This document shows positions 14,317-35,000 of a stretch of 64,000 bases of DNA, in pieces. How positions within the stretch are numbered: the first letter of the stretch is position 1; every line of letters begins with the position of its first letter. Both the position numbers and the translations under genes were made by a program. Source of the DNA: Lineus longissimus. Lineage: Eukaryota; Nemertea; Pilidiophora; Heteronemertea; Lineidae. Below the pieces are notes generated by a model. The model searched no databases and was not told the DNA's origin. It saw only the letters and a list, made by a program, of their open reading frames with translations. The stretch spans positions 3,722,501 to 3,786,500 of the forward strand of contig NC_088309.1 of the NCBI RefSeq assembly GCF_910592395.1. The letters run 5' to 3'.

Positions 14317-15109
14317 GATGGTTGATTCATTTGAGCACCTTCTTGATATAAATCCTGATGTGACACCACGAGATTTTAATATCCGATGGAGATGGAGAAC
14401 CGCCTTGAAACAATATATCCTTCACTCCTTACATACTGAAGCTATTGAATCTGAAAAACATGATAAATAATTTAATCTTCAATTCAAAGCAATACCGTAC
14501 CTTATAGTTCTAAAACTTTCCTTTTGTATGGGCCCTGCCTCTGCATCTGTTACTCATACTGTCAAGTATTATTTTTGCAAATTTTGTTAATGTTATTATA
14601 TAGAATTACTACTACCAGCTCGCTGGGCTATAGGCCTACTGTGAACTGTCACTGTCAGTAGTCAGTTACTCAGTCAGTGTCAGTAGCCTAGGCCTTAGGC
14701 CAGTACTGTACTTTCAAATGTGGTCTAGTATATACATGCATTAAACCATTCAATGCTTGATTTAAGTTGGTACAGCCTTCACAAGCACCTGCTCTCACAG
14801 CCAGCTATTAATAACTAGAACAACAAGCCATACTCAAAGAAAGGGACCTCACAAACTACATACACCGATACACACATTCCATTCTATAATATGCAAATGA
14901 GCTTGTTGCCATAGGAGTGGGAAGTAGGACAATTTTAAAGTTCAGTTTTTCGACAGATTACCACCATGAAATCAATTTGTTACACAATATTCGATTATTT
15001 GTATATGGGAATTAATAAATTTCTGCAATTTGGTCAATATATTTATTTTGAAATGGGGAAAAACAACCAAATAAGCAGAAAAACACGAAATACGAGGAAT
15101 GTTTACCTC

Positions 15110-15460
15110 ATTACCTCCAGCGCTCGAAGAGCTACAAAATAAATTGCGGTTGTTTCGCTCCCTCAACATTTCGCCCCAGATCGAAGTAGTTTCGCTCCCT
15201 TGGACTTTTTGTTGGGGATTGACTCTGCGACTTGGCACCTGTCTTGATAGGGAGCTCTTCGTTAATAGGGCTGGTGAGCGAGAAGACTCGGGTGGGGGGG
15301 GGGGTATATAGTTAGGATGATTGAGAGGACGGAACGCCGTCTCTTGTGACTTCCTCATCTCTCTCATCATGTTGTCAACACGGTGGAGCAGCCAGGACTG
15401 TCGGCCTGGCTGTGACTTCCTCATCTCTCTCACCATGTTGACAACTTGGCAGAGCAGCTT
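15110..15460 (-). repeat. composite repeat copy A: GGGAGCGAAAC module plus two minisatellite units, inverted
   Basis: Read on the minus strand, two diverged units of the ~67-base minisatellite at 30.2-31.1 kb (blocks GAGAGAGATGAGGAAGTCAC, CAGCCAGG, GGAGCAGCCAGGAC, GTTGTCAACATG) are followed by two copies of AGGGAGCGAAAC, 37 bases apart. The same order, minisatellite then paired AGGGAGCGAAAC, appears on the plus strand at 30.2-31.44 kb. The similarity is visible by eye over several blocks, so this is a second, shorter copy in opposite orientation. Confidence 0.75.
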
Positions 15461-15842
15461 ATATGTGTTGTTTTTTTTCACATACATTGTTCTCGTGGTT
15501 TACGGAAAAGTAGGCCTAAAATGTTATAGTGTCTAAAAACAATATTCAGTTAATGGAATTACACTTTTGAATGGTCCCGATTGTTCTTCACAGGAACCGC
15601 TTGTTGCCGACAAAGTCAAGACACTTACTAGCCGTTACCTCATGCAATTAAGTCCAATCAACTTAACGCCACGTTAAAAGATATCATCAACGGGCTAACG
15701 CCTTTTCAGGTTCCATATTTGCAATACATCCTGTGGCGCATAGGCGCATGGTACTCTCACCGAGGTTGGCATCTCGCGATTTCGCATTCCGCATCTCGCG
15801 GTTTGTAATAAGCCATCATTAATGTGACATCCGTTGCCGTGC

Positions 15843-16375
15843 ATGAGCTTAATGGCAAGAAGGGTCCCGATGCTGTCCTAGGTACCTTATGACAAAGTAA
15901 CAATCAAGCCCTGAATGTCAGGTGATGCTTGCTCCCTTTTCTCCCCCATGCCTTCAGGGTTACTTTTGAAGGGTGTACTCTGGAGGCAGGACAATGTCAC
16001 ATTCAAGCCGTTTCGGACTGATTGCTATGTTCAGGAGTGCATGCTTCCTTTCCTCTTACTCCTGCTTAATGGCAAGAAGGGTCCCGATGCTGTCCTAGGT
16101 ACCTTATGAGCTAGATTGCATTCAGGATGTACCTTTCAAGGCAGGACAATGTCATCATCAAGATGTCGTCTGAATGTCAGAACTCCCACCCGAGACTCTC
16201 AAGGACCAAGTAACCATGGTAACAATCAAGCCCTGAATGTCAGGTGATGCTTGCTCCCTTCTCTCCCCCTTCAGGGTTACTTTTGAAGGGTGTACTCTGA
16301 AGGCAGGACAATGTCACATTCAAGCCGTTTCGGACTGAATGCTGTGTTCAGGAGTCCATGCTTCCTTCTCTCTTA
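15843..16375. repeat. local duplications containing the GGCAGGACAATGTCAC module
   Basis: A block of about 45 bases starting CTTAATGGCAAGAAGGGTCC occurs at about 15849 and 16065. A block of about 150 bases starting TAACAATCAAGCCCTGAATG occurs at about 15898 and 16219. GGCAGGACAATGTCA is present near 15984, 16140 and 16301. Related words occur at 30026-30041 on the plus strand and 30167-30183 on the minus strand, tying this block to the composite repeat at 30-31.4 kb. Confidence 0.75.
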
Positions 16376-16718
16376 CTCCTGTGCGACAGGATGGGACTTT
16401 CAATAGGGAAAATTGTGCAATGGATTGGAATGTCTTTTCTGTCAATGTTTCAGTGCTCCGAGACAGTATCATCCGAAGTTTTGCCATAGCAGACATTCTC
16501 GTTCCAGCAGTGCGCTTCCAACCATCACACCGCAGGTTCAATAGCGTCTGAATCATGCTGCATGCTGATATAACTTACCAGCAGTCACCACGAAACAGAT
16601 GCCATTGTGTGTGTTATGCCTGAATGACCTACTTCAGGGCAGTACAGAAGAGTAAAGACAGAAGACAGATATAGGACTTTTAAATTTATTTTTTTTACAA
16701 TTTAAATACAGTTGAAAT

Positions 16719-17456
16719 TTACTTCTTCCTCTGTGCCTGGATTACTTGTGCCATCTCCTCACGTTTCCTCTTGCCTCGGATGTGTGTGCCGAGCTGCAAG
16801 ATAACGGGCAATAGATTAGTAAAGCATGGTGCAAATGAGCAATTAATATCTTGTATCTGCAGGTAAAACCAGTATTGAAAGACGAAGAGGGTTGCTTCGT
16901 TCAATAATTCTTGTCACATATTAGCATGATGAGTATTTTGGTTCTCTTCCTTGGATAATCGATTTATCATGTTATTGTTAGATGTCACGCTGACCCCACT
17001 CAATGCTAGAAACAGTCTAAATCCTTTGGCTTGATACAAGACGAACAAACTGAACTTACCCTCTTCTTGACAAACTTGAGTGCTCTCTTGTCCCTGGACA
17101 CCCTCAACAACTCAATGCAACGTCTTTCATAAGGAGCATAACCGACAACATCCCGAACAACATCACGGATGAACTTGGCATGTTTGGTCAGAGCCTGAAA
17201 CAGATAAATATTTCATGTTTCGAGGTCGAACCAAAAATTCAGATTATCAGTGATAAGCACATCAAGTCTAGACGGCATCGTAAGGCCTACTCAATATAAT
17301 TTGACTGACAAGTCCTTCACTGCAGAGGCATACATCCCCCATGGGCCCATGGACTCTACTTACTCCCTTCCTCCTAGATGGACGTGGTTTTCTCACATTC
17401 TTGGTCACTTTGTGGCCCTTGTGCAGGCCACAGGCCATTTCATATCGAGGAGCCAT
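16719..17456 (-). CDS. RPL36: 60S ribosomal protein eL36
   Basis: Small basic component of the large ribosomal subunit. Coding exons in transcript order: 17456-17364, 17194-17060, 16793-16719, all phase 0, giving 100 residues (human 105). Family landmarks are [56 protein letters not shown] and the C-terminal [13 protein letters not shown]. The start codon lies 9 bases into exon 2, after an acceptor at 17466-17467, so exon 1 is non-coding. A poly(A) signal on the minus strand (TTTATT on plus at 16685-16690) lies close behind the stop. The protein is full length with no breaks. Confidence 0.96.
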
Positions 17457-17795
17457 TTTTTATTTCTGAAAATGAAATAATACAATTATCTTGGATCAGT
17501 CGATTGAGGGGCCGAGCCGAAATTTTGATACGAGAAGACCAATGTGATTGTCAGAACTTTTTGACTGTACACAAAGTACACGATACAGACTAAACGTACA
17601 CACCGCATAGGATGGATAGGAATCCCACTCAGAAGTAGACGACGATGGTTCTAAATCTGTGGCTTTTTCTGTAAAACTAATCATCCGGATAACTTGTTAC
17701 ATATCTCTAGTTTCATTATAAGGATGTTTGGAAATCATTGACTGAACGATTACTGGTTAATTTAATGGATTATGATTTATTTTCATCTCACTCAC

Positions 17796-17825
17796 CAACT
17801 CGTTTCTAATATGGCGTAAAAGAGG
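17796..17825 (-). promoter_or_regulatory. RPL36: non-coding first exon of RPL36 with 5'-TOP-like start
   Basis: On the minus strand the pyrimidine run CCTCTTTT begins at 17825. About 30 bases later comes a strong donor (GAGTTG then GTGAGTG, boundary at 17796). A transcript starting in this run and spliced to 17465 would carry the terminal oligopyrimidine tract typical of ribosomal-protein mRNAs, which couples translation to mTOR signalling. Both motifs are seen; the start site is inferred. Confidence 0.5.
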
Positions 17826-18338
17826 AAATGAGTGGGATTGTGGGTAAAAAAGTGCTCGAATGGCGGATTTTACAAATTGACAGATTCAGTTTTTCTGAAC
17901 ATTTAAGAGATATTCATGGTATATTAGTTCCCTGATATTGACAAAAATATGAAAAGACCATTCATAAGTACCTGCTGCACTGATATAATCCAAAAATATT
18001 CTGGTTCTCACCTTGATATCTTGAATAATAAACAATTGGTGTTTTAAGTTTAGGCGTTTGTTTATTAAATGATACATGTCATGATGTAGGGCTATACATC
18101 ACGTACATGCATGCATTATGCCAAATGAAGTTCATCATCATTCTTGCATGAATTTCTTCACCTTTATGTTCTGTGTACACCTCATTACGAAAGACACGAC
18201 TATATCAACTACGATGGACAATTTTGACAAAGACCAACAATTAACTTGCATCGGATCGGTTTAGAAAACACTTCCAGTGAATTTTATTTGTATCATCTTT
18301 TACTTCTTCAGCTTGCATGGAAGTCCTTCTGATCAGTC
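17826..18338. promoter_or_regulatory. shared promoter region between RPL36 and BLM
   Basis: About 500 bases separate the likely RPL36 transcription start (minus) from the BLM initiation codon (plus). BLM exon 1 opens after an acceptor at 18310-18311, so BLM also has an upstream non-coding exon somewhere here. A weak donor (GTGG then GTAAAA at about 17838) is one candidate for its end. No CpG-dense core is visible. Confidence 0.4.
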
Positions 18339-28842
<10,504 letters not shown>

Positions 28843-29269
28843 AGCAAATAGGGCGTAAAGATGGGCATTTCAAAAAGGATCACGGATGACATCACTGTGT
28901 CTTACAATCATAGAGTTCTTCTTGAGTTGTGACATTGACTTTTATCATAAGGAGAGAAAGTGCAGTCACTTTTCTGCAGGAGGCGCTTTTTGATTAGACT
29001 GTCCTTGGACTTTGACACAATCAGTATCACTGCCACAAGATATGCTCTTTTTTACTCAAACTGGGATGTTGTCTACTGATAAAACATTTTGTATCAAATG
29101 TTGACTATTAATACGAGTTGAAAAGTTCAATTTGCAAGGAGTTTCCTTCCCAAATGTTACTGTGTTGGATGACTTGAAGATTTGCTGAAAAATTATACAT
29201 GTACATAAAGAGATTGGTAAAGAAATCTCGTTTCAAATGAAAAAAGACTTGTGTTTGTGTTGTGTAAGA
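28843..29269 (+). other. BLM: probable BLM 3' UTR
   Basis: Sequence directly after the BLM stop codon with no reading frame of interest. No canonical AATAAA is close, so the transcript end is not located; it may run into the repeat block that starts at about 29270. Confidence 0.4.
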
Positions 29270-29985
29270 TTTGTCTCCACCATCACACACTCAACGAGTT
29301 GTGACTGTGTCTCTGAAACTCGTCAGAAAGAGCCTGATTGTGACAGTACAGCAACCCCCATGGTTATCCATCATGACATGCTCAGCGAGATGACCTGACT
29401 GTGTCTTTGAAGGTGTGTCCCCACCATCACCAGGAGTGATTGTGACAGAACAGCAATCAGCCAGTGGTTTTCCACTTTCTCAGTATCAGGGAGTTGTGAC
29501 CATGTTCTGGTATACAGAGTGTCCTCACTACCACCAGGAATGTTGAACAGCAACCTTCAATGGTTTTCCACCAATACAGGCTCGGTGAGATGTTAAAGTG
29601 TCTCTGGTATACCGAATGTCCCCAACAACTGAAAGAGCCTGATTTTGACAGCACCCACCCCATATGGTTTATCTACCATCACGGGCTCAGCGAGATGTTG
29701 TGACTATGTCTCTGGTATACAGGACGCCCCCACCATAAGAAAGAACCTGATTGTGACAGTACAACACCCCTTCATGGTTTTTCACCCCCCATCACAGGCT
29801 GTGTCTTTGGCATGTACGAGGTGTGTCCCCACAATCGTCAAGAGTCTGACTGTGACAGTTCATCCACCAGCGAATGGTTTCCACCATCACAGGATTTTGT
29901 CTTTGGTATACAGGGTGTGTCCACACAATCGTCAAGAGTCTGATTGTGACAGTAACAGCAATCACCCAGTGGGTTGTTCAGGGAG
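29270..29985 (+). repeat. degenerate tandem repeat, about 100-bp period, about 7 units
   Basis: Related units recur at about 29331, 29436, 29540, 29638, 29747, 29843 and 29936. Each has CCTGATTGTGACAGTACAGC or a diverged form, then ATGGTTTTCCACCATCAC, GAGATG and TGTCTCTGGTATACAG with CCCCACCA. Spacing is 93-109 bases and identity between units is modest, so it is an old array. It lies between the BLM stop and the composite repeat. Confidence 0.75.
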
Positions 29986-30200
29986 TCAATGTCTTCTCCC
30001 CTACGCCTTCAAGATGTACTTCTAAGGCAGGACAGTGTCACAATACAGCCGTTTTGGAAATAAAAATACAAGATTCTAAATCATTGTAATTGGCTCAGTT
30101 CATCCATGAAAACACGGGGGAGATAACAACAAGGACTGCCTGTTGTTCAGTCCACCATGACTCGATTGTGACATTGTCCTGCCTTGAAATGTACTTCCTG
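29986..30200. repeat. GGCAGGACANTGTCAC module, two copies in opposite orientation
   Basis: GGCAGGACAGTGTCAC is present at 30026-30041, preceded by AAGATGTACTTCTAA. Its reverse complement form is at 30167-30183, followed by TTGAAATGTACTTCCTGA. Both match the repeated module at 15.98-16.36 kb, including the flanking TGTAC and CAGCCGTTT words. This is the first module of the composite repeat. Confidence 0.7.
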
Positions 30201-30219
30201 ATAGCACAAGGGAAAGGAC

Positions 30220-31110
30220 ACTCGTGGCACCCGTCTTCGGCCAGCCTGTTGCAAACACGGTGAGAGAGATGAGACGGTCACAGCCAGGCCGAATCGGCCC
30301 ATGCTGCTCCACCGTGTTGACAACATAGTGAGAGAGATGAGACAGTCACAGCCAGGCCGAATCAGTCCTGGCTGCTCCACTGTGTTGCCAACATGGTGAG
30401 AGAGATGAGGCGGTCACAGCCAGGCCGAATCAGTCCTGGCTGCTCCACCGTGTTGCCAACACGTTGAGATAGATGAGACGGCCACAGCCAGGCCGAATCA
30501 GCCCACGCTGCTCCATCTCGTTGCCAACATGGTGAGAGAGATGAGACGGTCACAGCCAGGCCGAATCAGTCCTGGCTGCTCCACTGTGTTGCCAACACGA
30601 TGAGAGAGATGAGACGGTCACAGCCAGGCCGAATCAGTCCTGGCTGCTCCACCGTGTTGCTAACATGCTGAGATAGATAAGACAGTCGCAGCCAGGCCAG
30701 ATCAGTCTTTGCTGCTCTGCCAAGTTGTCAACATGACGAGAGAGATGAGACAGTCACAGCCAGGCCGAATCAGTCCTGGCTGCTCCACCGTGTTGACAAC
30801 ATGATGAGAGTGATGAGACAGTCACAGCCAGGCCACATCAGTCTTGGCTGCTCTGCCAAGTTGTCAACATGTTGAGAGAGATGGGAGAGTCACAGTCAGG
30901 TCGAATCAGTCCTGGCTGCTCGACCGTGTTGACAAGGTGAGAGAGATGAGACAGTCACAGCCAGGCCACATCAGTCTTGGCTGCTCTGCCAAATTGTCAA
31001 CATGGTAAGAGAGATGAGACGGTCACAGCCAGGCCGAATCAGTCAGTCTTGGCTGCTCCACTGTGTTGACAGCATAGTGAGAGAGATGAGACGGTCACAA
31101 CCAGGCCAGG
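30220..31110 (+). repeat. minisatellite, about 67-bp unit, about 13 units
   Basis: Thirteen units start with GAGAGAGATGAGAC at about 30261, 30330, 30396, 30463, 30530, 30597, 30665, 30733, 30800, 30868, 30931, 31001 and 31075. A unit consists of GAGAGAGATGAGACGGTCAC, AGCCAGGCCGAATCAGTCCT, GGCTGCTCCACCGTGTTG and CCAACATGGT. It contains its own inverted repeat, CAGCCAGG with CCTGGCTG eight to ten bases away, so each unit can form a hairpin. The unit length is not a multiple of three and frames stay open only by chance, so it is not coding. Two diverged units recur inverted at 15.3-15.46 kb. Confidence 0.9.
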
Positions 31111-31339
31111 TTTAAAGCATAAATAACAGGAATATCACATCAAAAGAATCATTTGATTTATTAAGACAATGTAACTTTTCAAATCTAGATACATGAGAAA
31201 TTTCTCTGATGTATCTGCTAAGACATCTTCTCTGGTATATTTCTAAATATCATACCATAGAAGAGGTATCATTACAAGAAAATATCAAAATGTCCAAAAT
31301 GTAAACCATGGGAAATTTTAACTTTTTTGACCCGCGTCG

Positions 31340-31460
31340 TAAGGGGCTCACGCAGGAAATTTTTGAAACTCCGATGCTCGCAGATGCGTTCCCAGGGAGC
31401 GAAACTACTGGGGGCAAGAAGATCAGGGAGCGAAACCACCGCATACCTTACAAATAGTTT
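31340..31460 (+). repeat. GGGAGCGAAAC module of composite repeat copy B
   Basis: AGGGAGCGAAAC occurs at 31394-31405 and 31425-31436, 31 bases apart. The first is followed by TACT and the second by CACCGCAT, then by AAGCTGGCG. The minus strand at 15.1-15.2 kb has the same pair 37 bases apart, the first also followed by TACT. This module follows the minisatellite in both copies. Confidence 0.65.
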
Positions 31461-31469
31461 CTTCTCTTT

Positions 31470-31523
31470 CCGAAAGCTGGCGTATTGTCAAAATGGCGGA
31501 ACGTTCAAGTTGAAAAAATACCT
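31470..31523 (+). promoter_or_regulatory. candidate MNR core promoter or non-coding first exon with YY1-like site
   Basis: AAATGGCGGA at 31491-31500 resembles the YY1 element AAGATGGCGGC found just behind the start site of many metazoan genes. It is followed at 31524 by a possible donor (CCT then GTAAAT). The MNR coding exon opens after an acceptor at 31998-31999, so a non-coding leader exon is required, and this is the best candidate seen. Assignment is by motif and position only. Confidence 0.3.
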
Positions 31524-32037
31524 GTAAATATCTCTAAGATGATGTCGTCGATTTATTCTTTGAATCATTCAATTAATGGAAAACAAAATGAAGAACATTC
31601 ATGAAAAGTGTAATGGGCAATAGCGATTCACTGATCAAAATATTTAGTGTTTTTCCTGATGTGTACATTTCCTATCCAAAATGCACGTATTACTATAATG
31701 TATGTACTATTGTAAATGTATGTAGTACAGAGCATGTACACACACGTACACAGTATTACCGGATGTCCCATAAAAAGGTAGTCCGTCCCAAATGATAATG
31801 TCAATGTGGCACTGTAAGTGTCATGGTGACCTGCTTGACATGCCTTCAATGGTGCGAAACTGCCATGCAAATTGTGTGTACTAAAATTTCCTATGCTGGA
31901 ACATCGGTGACCATATATGTCCATGTTTGTTGGCACGACTAGGCCCTCTTTGTTGCCAATACATATGACTTGACACAAATTACACTTTTTTATTTTCAGG
32001 ATTCCTTTCTTCCATTTGCATCAGTGACAATTGACAA

Positions 32038-35000
32038 ATGGCTGCCACAAGTCACAGGAATGGTTCTGTTCCATATATTCAGAACCAACTGCAGTTCAAT
32101 TTAGATGTTCCACCAACACTGTCTCACCTGGCGGTGAGATACAGAAAACCAGAGGCCATTGTTGTGGAAAAACTGGGTGGAAAGTCTGAAAAGAGGAGAC
32201 CAAATTTTGTCGAGCATGCAGTCCCATCGTTCCAGTTCAGTGCGGTCTCCGAGGACAAATTATCAATGGCCATACAGCTTGCTCGTCGGGATCTGAGAAA
32301 GAAGAGGATAGATGATGAGGAGCAGCAGATTGAAGAAGAAGCGAGGGAATTGGAAAAATCTAAAAAGAAAACTCCTCGGGGTAAAGGTTCAAAAGTAAAG
32401 TCAAAACCAAAGGATGTCAAGAGCCGTTTTAGAGAAGTTGAAAGGAATCAGAACCCGAAAGCTAAAGAAGTTCAAACTGACAGTCATCGAAGAGACAAGA
32501 AACCCAAGCAAAAGAAGCCAGTCTTTCTTCCATCTGGTGGCGTGATCCTGAAGGCAACAGACTTGCTACTGCCAGGTTAGTGCAAAAATACAAGTTCATT
32601 GATGAAACTGACCGAGTGTTATCGGATCACTAGTTATTTATGTCTGTCTTCTTGACTATGTGTATTTCTGATTTGCCTTTGTATCAGACTCACTATGAAC
32701 AATAGCTAATTATTCGAAGAAAATAAATTTGTTTGACAAGACATACTATCGCCTTTTGCGAGGTATTTACAATTGTATTGTTCTTTTATTTCAGATCGCT
32801 CCGATTCTCCTCCTACTCGTGACACCGATGATTACCTGACCCCAGCCCCAATGTCTCAAGATGAAAGGAATGCCAAAGAGATTAAGCGCCTCCGCCAAGA
32901 GCTTGGCAACTATGTCAAGCAGATTAAGCACATGGAACAGAGTGCTAGAACTGGTAAGCTTTCTGAAATCCCTTTTGATATTTTTGGCTAAAACGGAACC
33001 AGAGATATTACTCCAAAGAAACTTTTAGACATGCATACCAGGAGGTAAAGACCTACACTTCAAATGCCTATCATTATCATGTTGATGGTCTGACAGGTTT
33101 TATGTTCGTCCAGGTTCCCCGTCAGTTGAAATCCAGAAAGAGTTTGAGCAACCTGAGGAGAAAAAGAAAAGAAAGGTCCGCAATGAAGAGAGGGCTACAC
33201 GATCTGCTCGCATGCTGTATGTCCTGCAGCAACAGGTTAGAGAAATACAGGAAGAACTATCCAAGCTTGAACCAGGAAAATCAGGGGGTGTAAAGAAAGT
33301 AAGTGATCTTTCTATCTATCTTCTTTTGTAGAATTGCTGTTCCCTCAAATTTCTTTTTGTTGTGCCCGGAGCACATCAGGTCTCATCCACTTCGATAATA
33401 CTTCCATCTTTCAGAAAATGTGGGCACTCATCCACTGGACTTGATTTGAACCTTGGGATTTCCTGAAAGTAAAAACACATACTATTCTTTGACTTTCAGA
33501 CACAAACAATCAACCGCCTAGCTGCAGCCCATCGTGGAGCAGTTCGTGCCTTGCAGACTTTCATCAATCACCTGCCAGAGAGTGACATACGCCAGGGTCT
33601 GCCACGCATCTACCATGAACTAACCCTGCTCATTCGACAGCTATCTGAGTGCTGCTCCCAGCTTCAGATTGGTGGTGAAACAGGTGTACCAGATATTGTC
33701 AACTTAATCAGCAAGGTAGGTATCAGTTCTGAGAGATATTACATTACAAGTACGATTTCTCGCTTCTTTCTCAGGGTGTCATGAAATCATTGGATAGATA
33801 ATTTGGTCTACCCTTGGGTGTGTCATTGCACATCACACTGGAATACTGGTCTGCAATAGAAACTGTGTTTTAGACAATAGCAAATGATAAAATTCTGTCC
33901 ATTAGAAAACCGATAATGTCTGCTTTGCTTTTTTCAGGGGTACTATGATGACTGGCAGAGGCAACCAAAAAGTTCGCCGAGAACCAAGAAAGCCCACGAT
34001 GATCTCGACCTTGTGTCTAATTTGTGTGACAGGAAAAGAAAAACCTCAAGCAGAGATAAACCTAGGAGTCGAGGTAAAGTTATTGTGACAATCATAAGCA
34101 TATCATTATCAAAATCTTGCCTTTTGACTGAGCGTGAGCTCAGTCATTATGAGCTTGTTTTCATGTGTACACAACATTAGTAATTTTTGTTGGAGGATAC
34201 ATAAGGCTGTGTATCCATAGAGTGTTCGAAAGCAGACAGGCAAAAGTATGAGCTTGTTCATTCTTTTGTCCAGACAAGTTCACACAGTACAGCCAATCGT
34301 TCTCTCTATCCATTTCAGGCTTCACAGTACCTCAGCGATCTAGAAGGGCTCAAAATCCTGCCAAGAATTCTCAGGAAGAAGCTGTTGAAAGGCTTTGCAA
34401 AGAACTACGCAATCATGGTAATAACCTGTAGCTTATGTTTACTTACTCAATCTGTTACGATACAGCTGGTTCTGGATTCACATCAGGATATCAGCCTATT
34501 TTCCATGAGTAAAATCATATTCTTCACTGTGTGTTTGATGTCTATCTGAGACAGGGTCAAACACAAAATTAGACCCTCTACGTGTGTTTGATGTCTATCT
34601 GAGGCAGGGTCAAACACAAAAGTAGACCCTTTACGTGTGTTTATCTATTGCAGAAAAAAAGGCAACGCCGAATCGAGAATCTACTCTAAAAGCTGGGATA
34701 GATGCACTCCTGAGAGCTGCTGGCAGTCCTGGCAAGCCAGTCTCTCCCAGACAGAGAGAGGTCGTGGTGCAGAGGAAAGTTCCACCACTGCCACTCCACC
34801 CCCCTAAAAGTGTGCTCATACCATCACGCATACAAGTAAGTCACAAAGATGGGCAGCAACTGATTTAACTGATTATCCCTCTTGGACTCACCCCCTGTTG
34901 ATAACCTAGCTGTAACTAAAGTCCATAAAGTTACTTGCTTTGCAAGAAAGTTAGATTCAGATGAAGTAAAAACTGTCAAACTCTTAGTGGAAGAAGAGGA

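Larger units (their letters stand above)
14317..16718. other. repeat-rich spacer between CCDC74 and RPL36
   Basis: Probable CCDC74 promoter region up to about 14.95 kb, then the inverted copy of a composite repeat at about 15.1-16.4 kb (described separately), then the RPL36 3' end. A 171-codon open frame on the minus strand (15487-14972) translates the repeat itself and resembles nothing known. A half-site similar to an RFX X-box, GTTGCCATAGGAG, lies at about 14905-14917, but the second half is poor. Confidence 0.5.

Noticed and set aside
14972-15487. 171-codon minus-strand open frame
   Set aside because: It translates the minisatellite and GGGAGCGAAAC modules; the repeat unit is not a multiple of three and the product resembles no protein.
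30220-31110. CRISPR-like direct repeats
   Set aside because: Units are adjacent without unique spacers and the context is plainly eukaryotic, so it is a minisatellite.
31740-31990. Possible mariner-like end (GGATGTCCCATAAAAAGG)
   Set aside because: No matching inverted end or transposase frame was found nearby.
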